Shown in pieces: positions 22,800 to 30,364 of a DNA stretch of 30,364 nt; position 1 is the stretch's first letter; each line of letters begins with the position of its first letter. The stretch is from Olsenella_K sp051878835. GTDB taxonomy: Bacteria > Actinomycetota > Coriobacteriia > Coriobacteriales > Atopobiaceae. Under the pieces are notes generated by a model that was not told the DNA's origin, did not search any database, and was given only the letters and a program-made list of their open reading frames with translations. The DNA lies in NCBI GenBank assembly GCA_051878835.1, contig JBJEKW010000093.1:1-30364 (forward strand), written 5' to 3'. The position numbers and the translations under genes are program-made.

Positions 22800-23332
22800 T
22801 TGCTCAACCTAAGCCCAACCCATCTGCTCATGGTGGCCATATCGGTCGGACTGGTGATGATCTCGGCGGTTCTGCACGAGGTGGCGCACGGATGGGTCGC
22901 CTACCGCCTAGGCGACCCCACGGCAAAGAACGCGGGCCGTCTGACGCTGAACCCGGCCAAGCACCTGGACCCCGTGGGCTCCGTCATCCTGCCGCTGGTC
23001 ATGGCGCTGGTGGGAGGCCCCATATTCGCCTTCGCGAAGCCCGTGCCGTACAACCCGAACAACCTGCGCCACCAGCGAACCGACGAGGTGCTGGTGGCCC
23101 TGGCCGGACCGGCGTGCAACCTGCTGCAGGCCCTTGTGGGCGCGCTCGCGTGCCGCCTGCTCTTCGGACCCATCATGGAGACCACCGCCAGCGGCACGTA
23201 CCTCTTGACCGACAGCAATGCGGTGTACTGGGCCTACCAGATACTGTCCAGCTACGTCTACGTGAACCTGATGCTGATGTTCTTCAACCTGATTCCGCTG
23301 CCGCCGCTGGACGGCTCGCACGTGGTGCAGCT
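22800..23332 (+). CDS. M50-family site-2 protease without PDZ domain (3' end lost in gap)
   Basis: Membrane zinc protease of the short, YwhC/Rip3-like class. Visible: 177 codons with several hydrophobic helices. The zinc motif H-E-V-A-H is at residues 26-30, the conserved N-P-A-K-H-L-D-P-V-G-S and A-L-A-G-P-A-C-N-L follow, and the third-ligand motif N-L-I-P-L-P-P-L-D-G-S-H is just before the gap. Only the last ~30-50 residues appear to be missing. The TTG start has AAAGGA at 22789-22794. In many bacteria this gene sits just upstream of scpA-scpB, as here. Confidence 0.9.
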
Positions 23333-23432
23333 NNNNNNNNNNNNNNNNNNNNNNNNNNNNNNNNNNNNNNNNNNNNNNNNNNNNNNNNNNNNNNNNNNNN
23401 NNNNNNNNNNNNNNNNNNNNNNNNNNNNNNNN
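23333..23432. other. Assembly gap of 100 N between the M50 protease and scpA
   Basis: Exactly 100 N, a placeholder. It hides the end of the protease, the start of scpA (about 50 codons), and possibly a whole gene; in some bacteria trpS lies at this point. Confidence 0.9.
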
Positions 23433-24145
23433 TGGCCGACCAGTACCTGGCCGAGGTCGAGCGCATGGGCCAGCTGGACCTGGACGTGGCCAGCGACTTC
23501 GTGCTGGTGGCCTCGACGCTGCTGGACATGAAGGCCGCGTCGCTGGTGCCCGCGGACGAGGTGCGCGGCCCCGTGCGCGACGAGGGCGAGGACGAGGACG
23601 ACGACCTGGCGAACCTCTCGCCCGAGCAGGCGCGCGAGGTCCTGATCCAGCGACTCATAGGCTACAAGCAGTTCAGAAACGCCGCGGCCGCGCTGTCCAG
23701 CCGCTACGAAGCCGAGTCGCTCATGGTGCCGCGCACGGCGGGGCCCGACCCGGAGTTCCTGGGGCTCATGCCCGACTTCCTGCAGGACGTCACCCTGGAC
23801 CAGCTGGCCCGCGCCTGCGCGAAGCTGGACTCACAGCGTCACCGGTTCCTGCTGGAGGCCGAGCACATAGCCCCCAAGCGCCTGCCCGTCGCCCTGACGG
23901 TGGCCTCGGTGGACCGCGTCACGCGCACGAGGGGGCACGTCAGCTTCGACGAGCTTCTGGCCGGCGACACGTCGCCCGAGACCGTGGTGGCCACGTTCTT
24001 GGCCATGCTGGAACTGTTCAAGCGAGGCTCCATCCGCGTGACGCAGCTGGAGCCCTTCTCGCGCATCGACATCACCCGCGTGGCGGGTGCGCCGGCGTTC
24101 GTCCTGGACGACCAGGCGCTCACCAGCATAGGGGAGGAAGAATAG
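23433..24145 (+). CDS. scpA: Segregation and condensation protein A (5' end lost in gap)
   Basis: Kleisin subunit of the Smc-ScpA-ScpB complex that organises and separates chromosomes. The first visible residues, A-D-Q-Y-L-A-E-V-E-R-M-G-Q-L-D-L-D-V-A-S-D-F, match the usual region about 50 residues into the family, so the N-terminus is lost. The middle is acidic (D-E-G-E-D-E-D-D-D) as in other ScpA linkers. The C-terminal winged-helix that binds the Smc head includes V-T-F/S-F-D-E-L-L-A and ends in a charged tail. 236 residues are visible. scpB starts 1 bp after the stop. Confidence 0.93.
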
Positions 24146-24146
24146 C

Positions 24147-24809
24147 ATGCAGCAACTGCAACCGCTGGAGCCCGACTCGCTGAAGGGCGCGCTCGAGGCG
24201 CTGCTTCTGGTGTCCACGGACGCCGTCAGCGCGGCCACGCTGGCAAAGCAGCTGGGCGTGACGCCCGGCGAGGCGGCCGACGCGCTGCGGGAGCTGTCCC
24301 AGGAGTACGCCCAGGCCAACCGCGGCTTCCAGCTGCGCGAGGTCGCGGGCGGGTGGCGCCTCTTTACCCATCCCGCCTACCACCAGCAGGTGGAGGACTA
24401 CGTGCTGTCGTGGGACCACCGGAAGCTGTCGCAGGCCTCGCTGGAGACGCTGGCGGTCATCGCGTACCACCAGCCCGTCTCGCGCGAGGGCGTGCGCGCC
24501 GTGCGCGGCGTCAGCTCGGACGGCGTCATCAACTCCCTGCGCGAGAAGGGCCTGGTCAGGGTCGTGGGCAAGGACGAGAACCAGGCCACGCTGTTCGGCA
24601 CCACGACGGCGTTCCTGGAGGGCTTCGGCCTGCGCTCGCTGGGCGACCTGCCGCCGCTGGAGGACTTTGCCCCCGACGAGCAGAGCAAACAGTTCATCCG
24701 CGAGCGCCTGTCGGGCCAGAGCATGGAGGGCACGCTCCAGGACGCGGCTGACGACATGGACGAGGAGCAGGAGCTTCTGGAGGGCGGCGAGGACGACGAG
24801 CAGCTATAG
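24147..24809 (+). CDS. scpB: Segregation and condensation protein B
   Basis: 220 residues, two winged-helix domains that bind the ScpA kleisin. Family sequences include A-L-L-L-V-S-T-D-A-V-S, the G-F-Q-L-R-E-V-A-G-G-W-R-L segment, S-L-E-T-L-A-V-I-A-Y-H-Q-P-V-S-R near residue 100, and E-K-G-L-V-R-V-V-G. The C-terminus is a long acidic tail. The ATG lies 1 bp after scpA with GGAGG at 24133-24137. The next gene (rluB) follows after about 160 bp that is also open in its frame. Confidence 0.96.
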   Translation: MQQLQPLEPDSLKGALEALLLVSTDAVSAATLAKQLGVTPGEAADALRELSQEYAQANRGFQLREVAGGWRLFTHPAYHQQVEDYVLSWDHRKLSQASLETLAVIAYHQPVSREGVRAVRGVSSDGVINSLREKGLVRVVGKDENQATLFGTTTAFLEGFGLRSLGDLPPLEDFAPDEQSKQFIRERLSGQSMEGTLQDAADDMDEEQELLEGGEDDEQL

Positions 24810-24972
24810 CGATCGCAGGCGTACGGGTGCCCTGCAGGGCCGTCAGGGACGAGGGGACGCCGGCGCCCGCAGGGGCCCGGGCTCTCCGCAGAACCCCGCC
24901 AACCCGCAGGGGACTGCCAACCAGCAGGGGCGCGTCAAGCCGCAGAACCCCGCCAGCCCTCAGGACTCCGGC

Positions 24973-25785
24973 GTGGTCTATCCCATGCGCCTGCAGAAGT
25001 TCCTGGCGCGCGCCGGCGCCGCCAGCCGCCGCGGGTCCGAAAACCTCATGACCGCGGGCCGCGTGCGCGTGAACGGCGAGGTCGTGACCGAGCTGGGCTT
25101 CAAGGTGGACCCCAACGTGGACCGCGTCACGGTGGACGGCATCCCGTACGAGCTGGCCGAGAAGCCCGTGTACCTGATGCTGAACAAGCCCGCCGGCTAC
25201 GTGACCACCATGAGCGACCCGCAGGGCAGGCCCTGCGTGGCCGACCTCGTGCCCACGAAGCGCTACCCGGGCCTCTTTGCCGTGGGCAGGCTGGACCGCG
25301 ACACGACGGGCCTTCTGCTGTTCACGACGAACGGCGAGGCGGCGCACCAGCTGCTGCACCCGTCCCACCACGTGTCGAAGCACTACGTGGCGCTGGTGGA
25401 GGGAACGCCCACCGAGCACCAGCTGGACCGCCTGCGCCACGGAATCCGCCTGCGCGACGGCATGGCGCAGCCCGCACGCGTCAGCATCCTGGGGCCCTCC
25501 GACGAGCTGTACCGCACGGTGGCCCCCGAGGGCGCGCGCGGTGACGTCAGCGTGGTGGGCATCCAGGTGCAGGAGGGCCGGAAGCACCAGGTCAAGCGCA
25601 TGCTGGGGGCCATCGGCCACAAGGTGCTGGCCCTGCACCGCGACTCGTTCGGGCCGCTGACGCTCTCCGGCGTGGAGCAGGGCCATTGGCGGCTGCTAAG
25701 CGCGGCTGAAACACGTAGCATAGAGGAGCTGGTGGCCGCGGGGCTAGCCGCCTCGGCGGCCCAGCGCCAAAAGGGGGACGACTAG
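24973..25785 (+). CDS. rluB: 23S rRNA pseudouridine synthase, RluB/RsuA family
   Basis: Makes pseudouridine in 23S rRNA. An S4 RNA-binding domain opens the protein (M-R-L-Q-K-F-L-A-R-A-G-A-A-S-R-R, then G-R-V-R-V-N-G), followed by the catalytic domain with G-R-L-D-R-D-T-T-G-L-L-L-F, whose Asp is the catalytic residue, and E-G-R-K-H-Q-V-K-R-M. The start is uncertain. GTG 24973 has AGGA seven bases upstream and is used here; ATG 24985 starts exactly at the S4 domain. The frame is open further back into scpB, and the part from 24880 encodes a Pro/Gln/Asn-rich repeat, so a longer N-terminal extension is possible. scpA-scpB-rluB is a common order. Confidence 0.9.
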   Translation: MVYPMRLQKFLARAGAASRRGSENLMTAGRVRVNGEVVTELGFKVDPNVDRVTVDGIPYELAEKPVYLMLNKPAGYVTTMSDPQGRPCVADLVPTKRYPGLFAVGRLDRDTTGLLLFTTNGEAAHQLLHPSHHVSKHYVALVEGTPTEHQLDRLRHGIRLRDGMAQPARVSILGPSDELYRTVAPEGARGDVSVVGIQVQEGRKHQVKRMLGAIGHKVLALHRDSFGPLTLSGVEQGHWRLLSAAETRSIEELVAAGLAASAAQRQKGDD

Positions 25786-25849
25786 CGCGCCGCCCGTAGC
25801 AGGACTGACGTTGCGCGCGCCACGCGGCGCGCATTAGGGAGAAGAGCAT

Positions 25850-26545
25850 ATGGCAGCTACGAACCATCGCATCCTGGTGATGCGCCACCCCGAGACAGTG
25901 GCCAACACCGGGCGCTTTCTTTCGGGCAGGAAGGACGTCGAGCTGACGCCCGCCGGCGAGCGGCAGCTGATGCAGGCCGTCGACGCCATCGTGGCGTGGC
26001 GCCCGGACCGCGTGTGGTCTTCTCCGCTGTCGCGCTGCCAGGCCATCGGCCGCGAGGCGGCCTTCCGCCTGGGCGTGCCGTTCGAGGTGCACATGAACCT
26101 GCAGGAGCTGGAGTTTGGCTCGGTCCAGGACGTGCCGTTCGACGAGGTGGCGCGTATGGGCTACCCCTTCCCGTGGCACATCGACGCCCAGGGTCACTCC
26201 ATGCCCGCGCCGGGCGCCGAGAGCTTCGAGCACCTGCGCGTGCGCGCGAAGGCGTTTTTGGAGGAGCTGCGACCGCTGACGGGCCGCACGGCCTGCGTGA
26301 CGCACGGAGGCTTCACGCGCGGCCTTCTGGGCGCGGTCTTCGACACCCCGCTGGACACGTTCTGGAACATCAGCATCTCGAACGTGTCGTCCCAGGTCCT
26401 GACCTGCGACGGCACCACGTTCAGGCTGGCGGCGCTGGGACTGGCCCCGCAGGAGGTCATCACGCGCAGCATGAACCCGTCCCTTCTGGGCAACGACACG
26501 ACGCAGAGCATCTCGGGAGTGATCCAGCATGAGAATCGCAATTGA
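25850..26545 (+). CDS. Histidine phosphatase family protein
   Basis: 231 residues of the phosphoglycerate-mutase/histidine-phosphatase fold. The catalytic His13 is in V-M-R-H-P-E-T, where most members have R-H-G-E-T. The probable proton donor is Glu86 in L-Q-E-L-E-F-G, and the second catalytic His is 152 in V-T-H-G-G-F-T-R-G. The substrate is unknown. GGGAGAAG precedes the ATG. The last 17 bp overlap cmk in another frame, which suggests coupled translation. Confidence 0.88.
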   Translation: MAATNHRILVMRHPETVANTGRFLSGRKDVELTPAGERQLMQAVDAIVAWRPDRVWSSPLSRCQAIGREAAFRLGVPFEVHMNLQELEFGSVQDVPFDEVARMGYPFPWHIDAQGHSMPAPGAESFEHLRVRAKAFLEELRPLTGRTACVTHGGFTRGLLGAVFDTPLDTFWNISISNVSSQVLTCDGTTFRLAALGLAPQEVITRSMNPSLLGNDTTQSISGVIQHENRN

Positions 26546-28106
26546 CGGACCTGCCGGCTCGGGCAAGTCCACGGTGGCGCGCGCCCTGGCGCAGCGCTGC
26601 GGGCTGACCTACCTGGACACGGGCGCCATGTATCGCGCCGTCACCCTGGCATGCCTGCGCAAGGGCGTGGCCACGGACGACGCCCAGGGCGCCACGCGCG
26701 TGGCGCGCGAGTGCTCCATCACGTTTGGCCCCATGGTGGACGGACGGCAGAAGGTCTATCTGGACGGCCAGGACGTCACCGATGACATCCGCACCGCGCA
26801 GGTGGACCACGAGGTGTCCGTGGTGTCGGGCATCCCGCAGGTGCGCGAGGTCATGGTGCAGCAGCAGCGCCAGCTGGGCTCGCAGGGCGACGTCGTGGCC
26901 GAGGGTCGCGACATCGGCACCGTCGTGTTCCCCGACGCCGAGGTGAAGGTCTTCCTGACCGCAGACCCCGAGGCCCGCGCACACCGCCGCGCCGTGCAGC
27001 GCCAGGGCGGGGACGCCGCCAAGGGCGTGTCCGCGCAGGTGGACCCGCGGCAGGAGCAGCAGATCCTGGACGACCTGGTGCGCCGCGACCGCCTGGACTC
27101 CTCGCACAAGGTGGGGCCGCTGCGCGCGGCAGAGGACGCCGTGCACATCGACTCGTCCAAGCTGACGGTGCGGCAGGAGCTGGACCAGATAGAGGCCCTC
27201 ATGCGGAAGGCGCGCGAGACCGCGGCCAAGCCCGCATCTGAGACGAAGCCCGCTGCCGCCTCGAAGTCGGCCACCGAGCCCAAGGCGACCGCAGAGCCCA
27301 AGGCGGCACCGGCTCGTAAGCCCGGCATATCGAAGTCTTCTCGCTCCGCGAAGGCAAAGGGCCCAATCCGCGCCTTCACGCACGCCAGCTTCGACGACTA
27401 CTTCGACCACCCCATGAGCGACTTCCCCATGACCTCAAAGGCCGCACTGGCCATCGCCGTCTACATCGTGGGGTTCATCACTAAGGTGCTGTGGCGCTGG
27501 CGCATCGAGGACGCCGACGAGCTGTGGCACGAGGGCGGGCGCAAGTCCGGCCAGACGGGCCGCGTCATCGTGATGAACCACGCCAGCATGCTGGACCCGG
27601 TGGTCATGGTCATCACCGAGTGGATGCACCACCACCGCGTGCGCTGTGTCTACAAGAGCGAGTTCAACAAGAACTCCCTGGTCATGTGGGCCTTCTCGCG
27701 CGCCGGAGCCATCCCCGTGAAGCGCGGCACCGCTGACGTGAACGTGGTGCGTCGCGCCCAGCGCGCGCTGAAGAACGGCGAGGACGTGCTCATCTTCCCC
27801 GAGGGCACGCGCATCAAGTCCGACGACCAGCCCATCAAGCTGCACGCTGGCTTTGCCGTGATGGCGCAGATGGGCCGCGCCAAGGTGCTGCCCATGGCCA
27901 TCGTGGGCGCGCGCGACATCACGCCGCCGCACAGCCACGCCAAGCGCTTCCACAACGTGTACCTGAAGGTCGGCAAGCCCCTGGGCTTCGACGAGCTGGG
28001 CGTAAAGGGCCGCAAGCAGCAGGCTACCGCCATGGAGAAGGCAGCCATGGACCGCGTGTACGCCCTGCGCGATCAGCTTCGCAGCGAGCACCCCGGAAAG
28101 ATGTGA
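26529..28106 (+). CDS. cmk: Fused cytidylate kinase and 1-acylglycerol-3-phosphate acyltransferase
   Basis: 525 residues, two enzymes in one chain. Residues 1-222 are a complete cytidylate kinase (CMP/dCMP to CDP/dCDP): P-loop G-P-A-G-S-G-K-S-T at 7-15, D-T-G-A-M-Y-R-A, and E-G-R-D-I-G-T-V-V-F-P-D. A linker of about 60 residues rich in Ala, Lys, Pro and Glu follows. Residues about 300-525 are a PlsC-type acyltransferase with N-H-A-S-M-L-D (His351, Asp356) and F-P-E-G-T-R (423-428), which makes phosphatidic acid. There is no stop or frame break between them, and the separate genes often neighbour each other in other bacteria. The ATG overlaps the previous gene; ispH starts 4 bp after the stop. 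Confidence 0.94.
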   Translation: MRIAIDGPAGSGKSTVARALAQRCGLTYLDTGAMYRAVTLACLRKGVATDDAQGATRVARECSITFGPMVDGRQKVYLDGQDVTDDIRTAQVDHEVSVVSGIPQVREVMVQQQRQLGSQGDVVAEGRDIGTVVFPDAEVKVFLTADPEARAHRRAVQRQGGDAAKGVSAQVDPRQEQQILDDLVRRDRLDSSHKVGPLRAAEDAVHIDSSKLTVRQELDQIEALMRKARETAAKPASETKPAAASKSATEPKATAEPKAAPARKPGISKSSRSAKAKGPIRAFTHASFDDYFDHPMSDFPMTSKAALAIAVYIVGFITKVLWRWRIEDADELWHEGGRKSGQTGRVIVMNHASMLDPVVMVITEWMHHHRVRCVYKSEFNKNSLVMWAFSRAGAIPVKRGTADVNVVRRAQRALKNGEDVLIFPEGTRIKSDDQPIKLHAGFAVMAQMGRAKVLPMAIVGARDITPPHSHAKRFHNVYLKVGKPLGFDELGVKGRKQQATAMEKAAMDRVYALRDQLRSEHPGKM

Positions 28107-28110
28107 TCGA

Positions 28111-28965
28111 ATGTCAAAGGACACGAAGGTAGTCGTGGCCCAGAGCGCCGGCGCCTGCTACGGCGTCGAGCGCGCGCTGCGCATGGTGCGCGAGGCGGCC
28201 CAGTCCGGCGCCCAGGTGCACACGCTGGGCCCGCTGATCCACAACCCGCAGGTCGTGGCCGAGCTCGAGGCCAAGGGCGTGGGCGTGGTGGAGTCTCCCC
28301 ACCAGCAGCCCGGCAGCACGCTGGTGCTGCGCACGCACGGCGTGACGCCCGAGGTCGAGCGCGACGCCGCGGCGTCGGGCGTGAAGGTGCTGGACGCCAC
28401 CTGCCCCTACGTAAAGAAGGCCCACATGGCCGCCGAGCGCTTCAGCCGCGAGGGCTACCAGGTCGTCGTGGTGGGCGAGAAGGGCCACCCCGAGGTAGAG
28501 GGCACCGCGGGGCACGCCCCAGGCGCGCTCATTGTGAACAGCGCCGACCAGCTGGACGGCGTGCAGGTGGGCCGCCGTGTGGGCGTGGTCGTGCAGACCA
28601 CGCAGACGAAGGCCTGCCTGGACCAGGTGGTGTGCCGCCTTCTGGGCATGGCCGAGGAGGTCCGCGTAGTGAACACCATCTGCGACGCCACCTCCGAGCG
28701 CCAGGCGGCCGCGGCGCAGCTGGCGGGGGAGTCCGACGCCATGGTCGTCATCGGCGGGCGCAACTCCGCCAACACGACCCATTTGGCCGACATCTGCCGC
28801 GCCGCCTGCCCGCGTACGCACCACATCGAGACCGCCGACGAGCTGCAGGCGCAGTGGTTCGCGGGTGTCGCCCAGGTGGGCATCACGGCGGGCGCCTCCA
28901 CGCCCCCCGAGCAGATAGATGCCGTGCTGGCTCGCGTGCGCGCCCTGTGCGACGAGGAGGAATAG
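28111..28965 (+). CDS. ispH: 4-hydroxy-3-methylbut-2-enyl diphosphate reductase
   Basis: Last enzyme of the MEP pathway; reduces HMBPP to IPP and DMAPP with a 4Fe-4S cluster. It is 284 residues. The three cluster Cys are in G-A-C-Y-G-V, A-T-C-P-Y-V and N-T-I-C-D-A-T, with conserved R-T-H-G-V, G-H-P-E-V-E-G, T-T-Q-T and N-S-A-N-T-T-H-L. The first motif reads A-C-Y-G-V-E-R where many members have F-C-x-G-V-x-R. Only a weak Shine-Dalgarno precedes the ATG, so translation may be coupled to cmk-plsC. Its stop overlaps the next GTG by one base. Confidence 0.96.
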   Translation: MSKDTKVVVAQSAGACYGVERALRMVREAAQSGAQVHTLGPLIHNPQVVAELEAKGVGVVESPHQQPGSTLVLRTHGVTPEVERDAAASGVKVLDATCPYVKKAHMAAERFSREGYQVVVVGEKGHPEVEGTAGHAPGALIVNSADQLDGVQVGRRVGVVVQTTQTKACLDQVVCRLLGMAEEVRVVNTICDATSERQAAAAQLAGESDAMVVIGGRNSANTTHLADICRAACPRTHHIETADELQAQWFAGVAQVGITAGASTPPEQIDAVLARVRALCDEEE

Positions 28966-30364
28966 TGTCCAAGGAAACCCAGGCGGACGGCCGCCAGAAG
29001 CGCGCGGACTACGCCAGCACGAAGGTGCGCAGGCTGGGGGCCTGGATACAGAGCGTGGACCCGGACAGCCCCGCCTACGACGCTGGCCTCGAGCCCGGCA
29101 TGCGCATCGACAAGGTGAACGGCGTGGTGCCCCGCGACATCATCGACTGGCGCTGGTACGCCTCCGACGACGAGGCCGACCTTGAGGTATTCGACCCCGG
29201 GGACGGCCAGGAGTACGCATGCACGCTGTACCGCGAGCCTGGCCAGGACTGGGGCGTGGACTTCACGGACGTGTTGTTCGACGGCATCCGCACCTGCGTG
29301 AACGCGTGCCAGTTCTGCTTCATGCGCATGCTGCCGGACGACGCGCGCGCCTCGCTGTCGCTGAGGGACGACGACTACCGCCTGTCCTTCTTGCAGGGAA
29401 ACTTCGTCACGCTGACGAACATGACCGACGAGGACGTGGACCGCGTCATCAACTGGCGGCTGGAGCCCATGAACGTGTCGCTGCACGCGGTATCGCCCGA
29501 CGTGCGCCGCAGCCTCATAGGTCCCCACGCGCAGCGCGGCATGGACGTGCTGGAGCGCCTGTGCCAGGCCGGCATCGAGGTGCACGGGCAGATTGTCCTG
29601 TGCGCCGGCATCAACGACGGCGAGGAGCTGCACCGCACCCTGGACTGGGTCGAGGCTCACGACGCGGTCACGTCGCTGGCGCTGGTGCCCATGGGCTACA
29701 CAAAGTACTCCAGGAACTTCTCGCACTCGTTCTCGGAGGATCGCGAGGCGTCGCGCGCCGTCGTGCGGCTGATAGAGCCGTACCAGCGTCGTGCCCGCGA
29801 GCGCCTGGGCATCACGAGGTTCCAGCTGTCCGACGAGTTCTACCTGGACGCGGACCTGCCCGTGCCGGACGCGGACACCTACGACGGCTACCCGCAGTTC
29901 TACGACGGCATCGGCATGCTGAGGAGCTTTTTGGACGAGGTGCGCGACATCGGAGACTCGCGCGTGGACGAGCTGCGCGGCGTGACCCAGCGCCTGGCGC
30001 AGCGAAACGAGCGCGCGCTTCTGGTGTGCGGCGAGGCGGCCCTCGGCGTCATGCGCACGCTGTGCCGCGCCTGGGCAAACGTGTGCGGCGTGGACGACGC
30101 GCGCGTGGAGGCAACGCCCATCCACAACGACTACTACGGCGGCGACGTCAACGTCACGGGCCTCATTGTGAGCCGCGACCTCCTGGCCCAGCTGCCCGGC
30201 GACCTGACGGGGCGCGTGGTGGTGCTGCCCGAGGTCATGTTCAACTTCGACAAGGTCACGCTGGACGGCGACACGCAGCAACACATCCTGGACGAGATCG
30301 CCCACCGCGGTGGCCGCGCGCTCGTGGTGCAGACCACGCCCGGCGCCCTCCTGGACGCCCTCGC
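28965..30364 (+). CDS. PDZ/radical SAM DUF512-family protein (3' end outside window)
   Basis: 466 codons are visible with no stop before the window end. The start is a GTG overlapping the ispH stop (TAGTG), with GAGGAGG at 28954-28960. The N-terminus is PDZ-like (S-P-A-Y-D-A-G-L-E-P-G-M-R-I-D-K-V-N-G). A radical-SAM-type Cys motif C-x3-C-x2-C at Cys111, 115 and 118 (C-V-N-A-C-Q-F-C) follows, then L-Q-G-N-F-V-T-L-T-N and H-A-V-S-P-D-V-R. The C-terminal part is the DUF512 region, with N-D-Y-Y-G-G-D-V-N-V-T-G-L. The family (TIGR03279 as I recall it) is widespread and uncharacterised. In related genomes the GTPase gene der often lies next to it. Confidence 0.9.
   Translation, partial: MSKETQADGRQKRADYASTKVRRLGAWIQSVDPDSPAYDAGLEPGMRIDKVNGVVPRDIIDWRWYASDDEADLEVFDPGDGQEYACTLYREPGQDWGVDFTDVLFDGIRTCVNACQFCFMRMLPDDARASLSLRDDDYRLSFLQGNFVTLTNMTDEDVDRVINWRLEPMNVSLHAVSPDVRRSLIGPHAQRGMDVLERLCQAGIEVHGQIVLCAGINDGEELHRTLDWVEAHDAVTSLALVPMGYTKYSRNFSHSFSEDREASRAVVRLIEPYQRRARERLGITRFQLSDEFYLDADLPVPDADTYDGYPQFYDGIGMLRSFLDEVRDIGDSRVDELRGVTQRLAQRNERALLVCGEAALGVMRTLCRAWANVCGVDDARVEATPIHNDYYGGDVNVTGLIVSRDLLAQLPGDLTGRVVVLPEVMFNFDKVTLDGDTQQHILDEIAHRGGRALVVQTTPGALLDAL

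Noticed and set aside
24667..24972. rluB starting at TTG 24667 inside scpB
   Set aside because: It would overlap scpB by over 140 bp with no Shine-Dalgarno. The Pro/Gln-rich part nearer the S4 domain may still be translated, which is noted in the rluB entry.

Overview
The window is a piece of a GC-rich bacterial chromosome, most likely from the class Coriobacteriia (Actinomycetota; an Olsenella/Atopobium/Collinsella-like organism). This is an inference. It rests on the gene order rpsB-tsf-pyrH-frr-uppS-cdsA-dxr-rseP-ispG-proS, the mevalonate-independent isoprenoid route, a fused cmk-plsC gene upstream of ispH, frequent GTG and TTG starts, and strong G/C at third codon positions. The assembly is a draft: three runs of exactly 100 N (3475-3574, 4823-4922, 23333-23432) interrupt uppS, dxr and the M50 protease/scpA junction. 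Family lengths, and for uppS the reading frame, show these are placeholders and not true distances.

Layout. (1) 1-9829, plus strand: a translation / isoprenoid / envelope block. The end of rpsB and tsf stop at a good terminator. Then pyrH, frr, uppS, cdsA, dxr, rseP and ispG run almost without gaps, with several stop/start overlaps, followed by proS. UppS, CdsA, Dxr and IspG tie isoprenoid precursor supply to the cell-wall lipid carrier and phospholipid synthesis. (2) 9830-12427: one FMN-dependent alpha-hydroxy-acid oxidizing enzyme with a Cys-rich N-terminus, then about 1.2 kb with no credible gene that holds an array of ~62-bp hairpin units and a 15-bp tandem repeat. (3) 12428-18037, minus strand: a tRNA with a CAU anticodon, tRNA-Ala(GGC), a four-gene operon (substrate-binding/von Willebrand lipoprotein, XpaC-like membrane protein, anchored substrate-binding-like protein, TelA), and a second, near-identical tRNA-Ala(GGC). 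The two tRNA-Ala genes lie in 95-bp direct repeats that bracket the operon. (4) 18038-19863: a cluster of hairpins sharing one motif, a small four-helix membrane protein, tRNA-Val(CAC) and a VOC-fold protein. (5) 19937-30364, plus strand: a second housekeeping run with an ABC-F ATPase, a Pro/Tyr/Gln-rich membrane protein, an M50 protease, scpA, scpB, rluB, a histidine phosphatase, a cmk-plsC fusion, ispH, and the start of a radical SAM/PDZ (DUF512) protein cut by the window end.

The housekeeping blocks are conventional apart from an extra ~120-residue cytoplasmic segment inside the RseP-type protease and the Cmk-PlsC fusion. The most unusual DNA is in 11.6-18.4 kb: the TelA operon bracketed by duplicated tRNA genes, and three different families of short repeats on either side of it. 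No integrase, transposase, CRISPR array or restriction system was seen.
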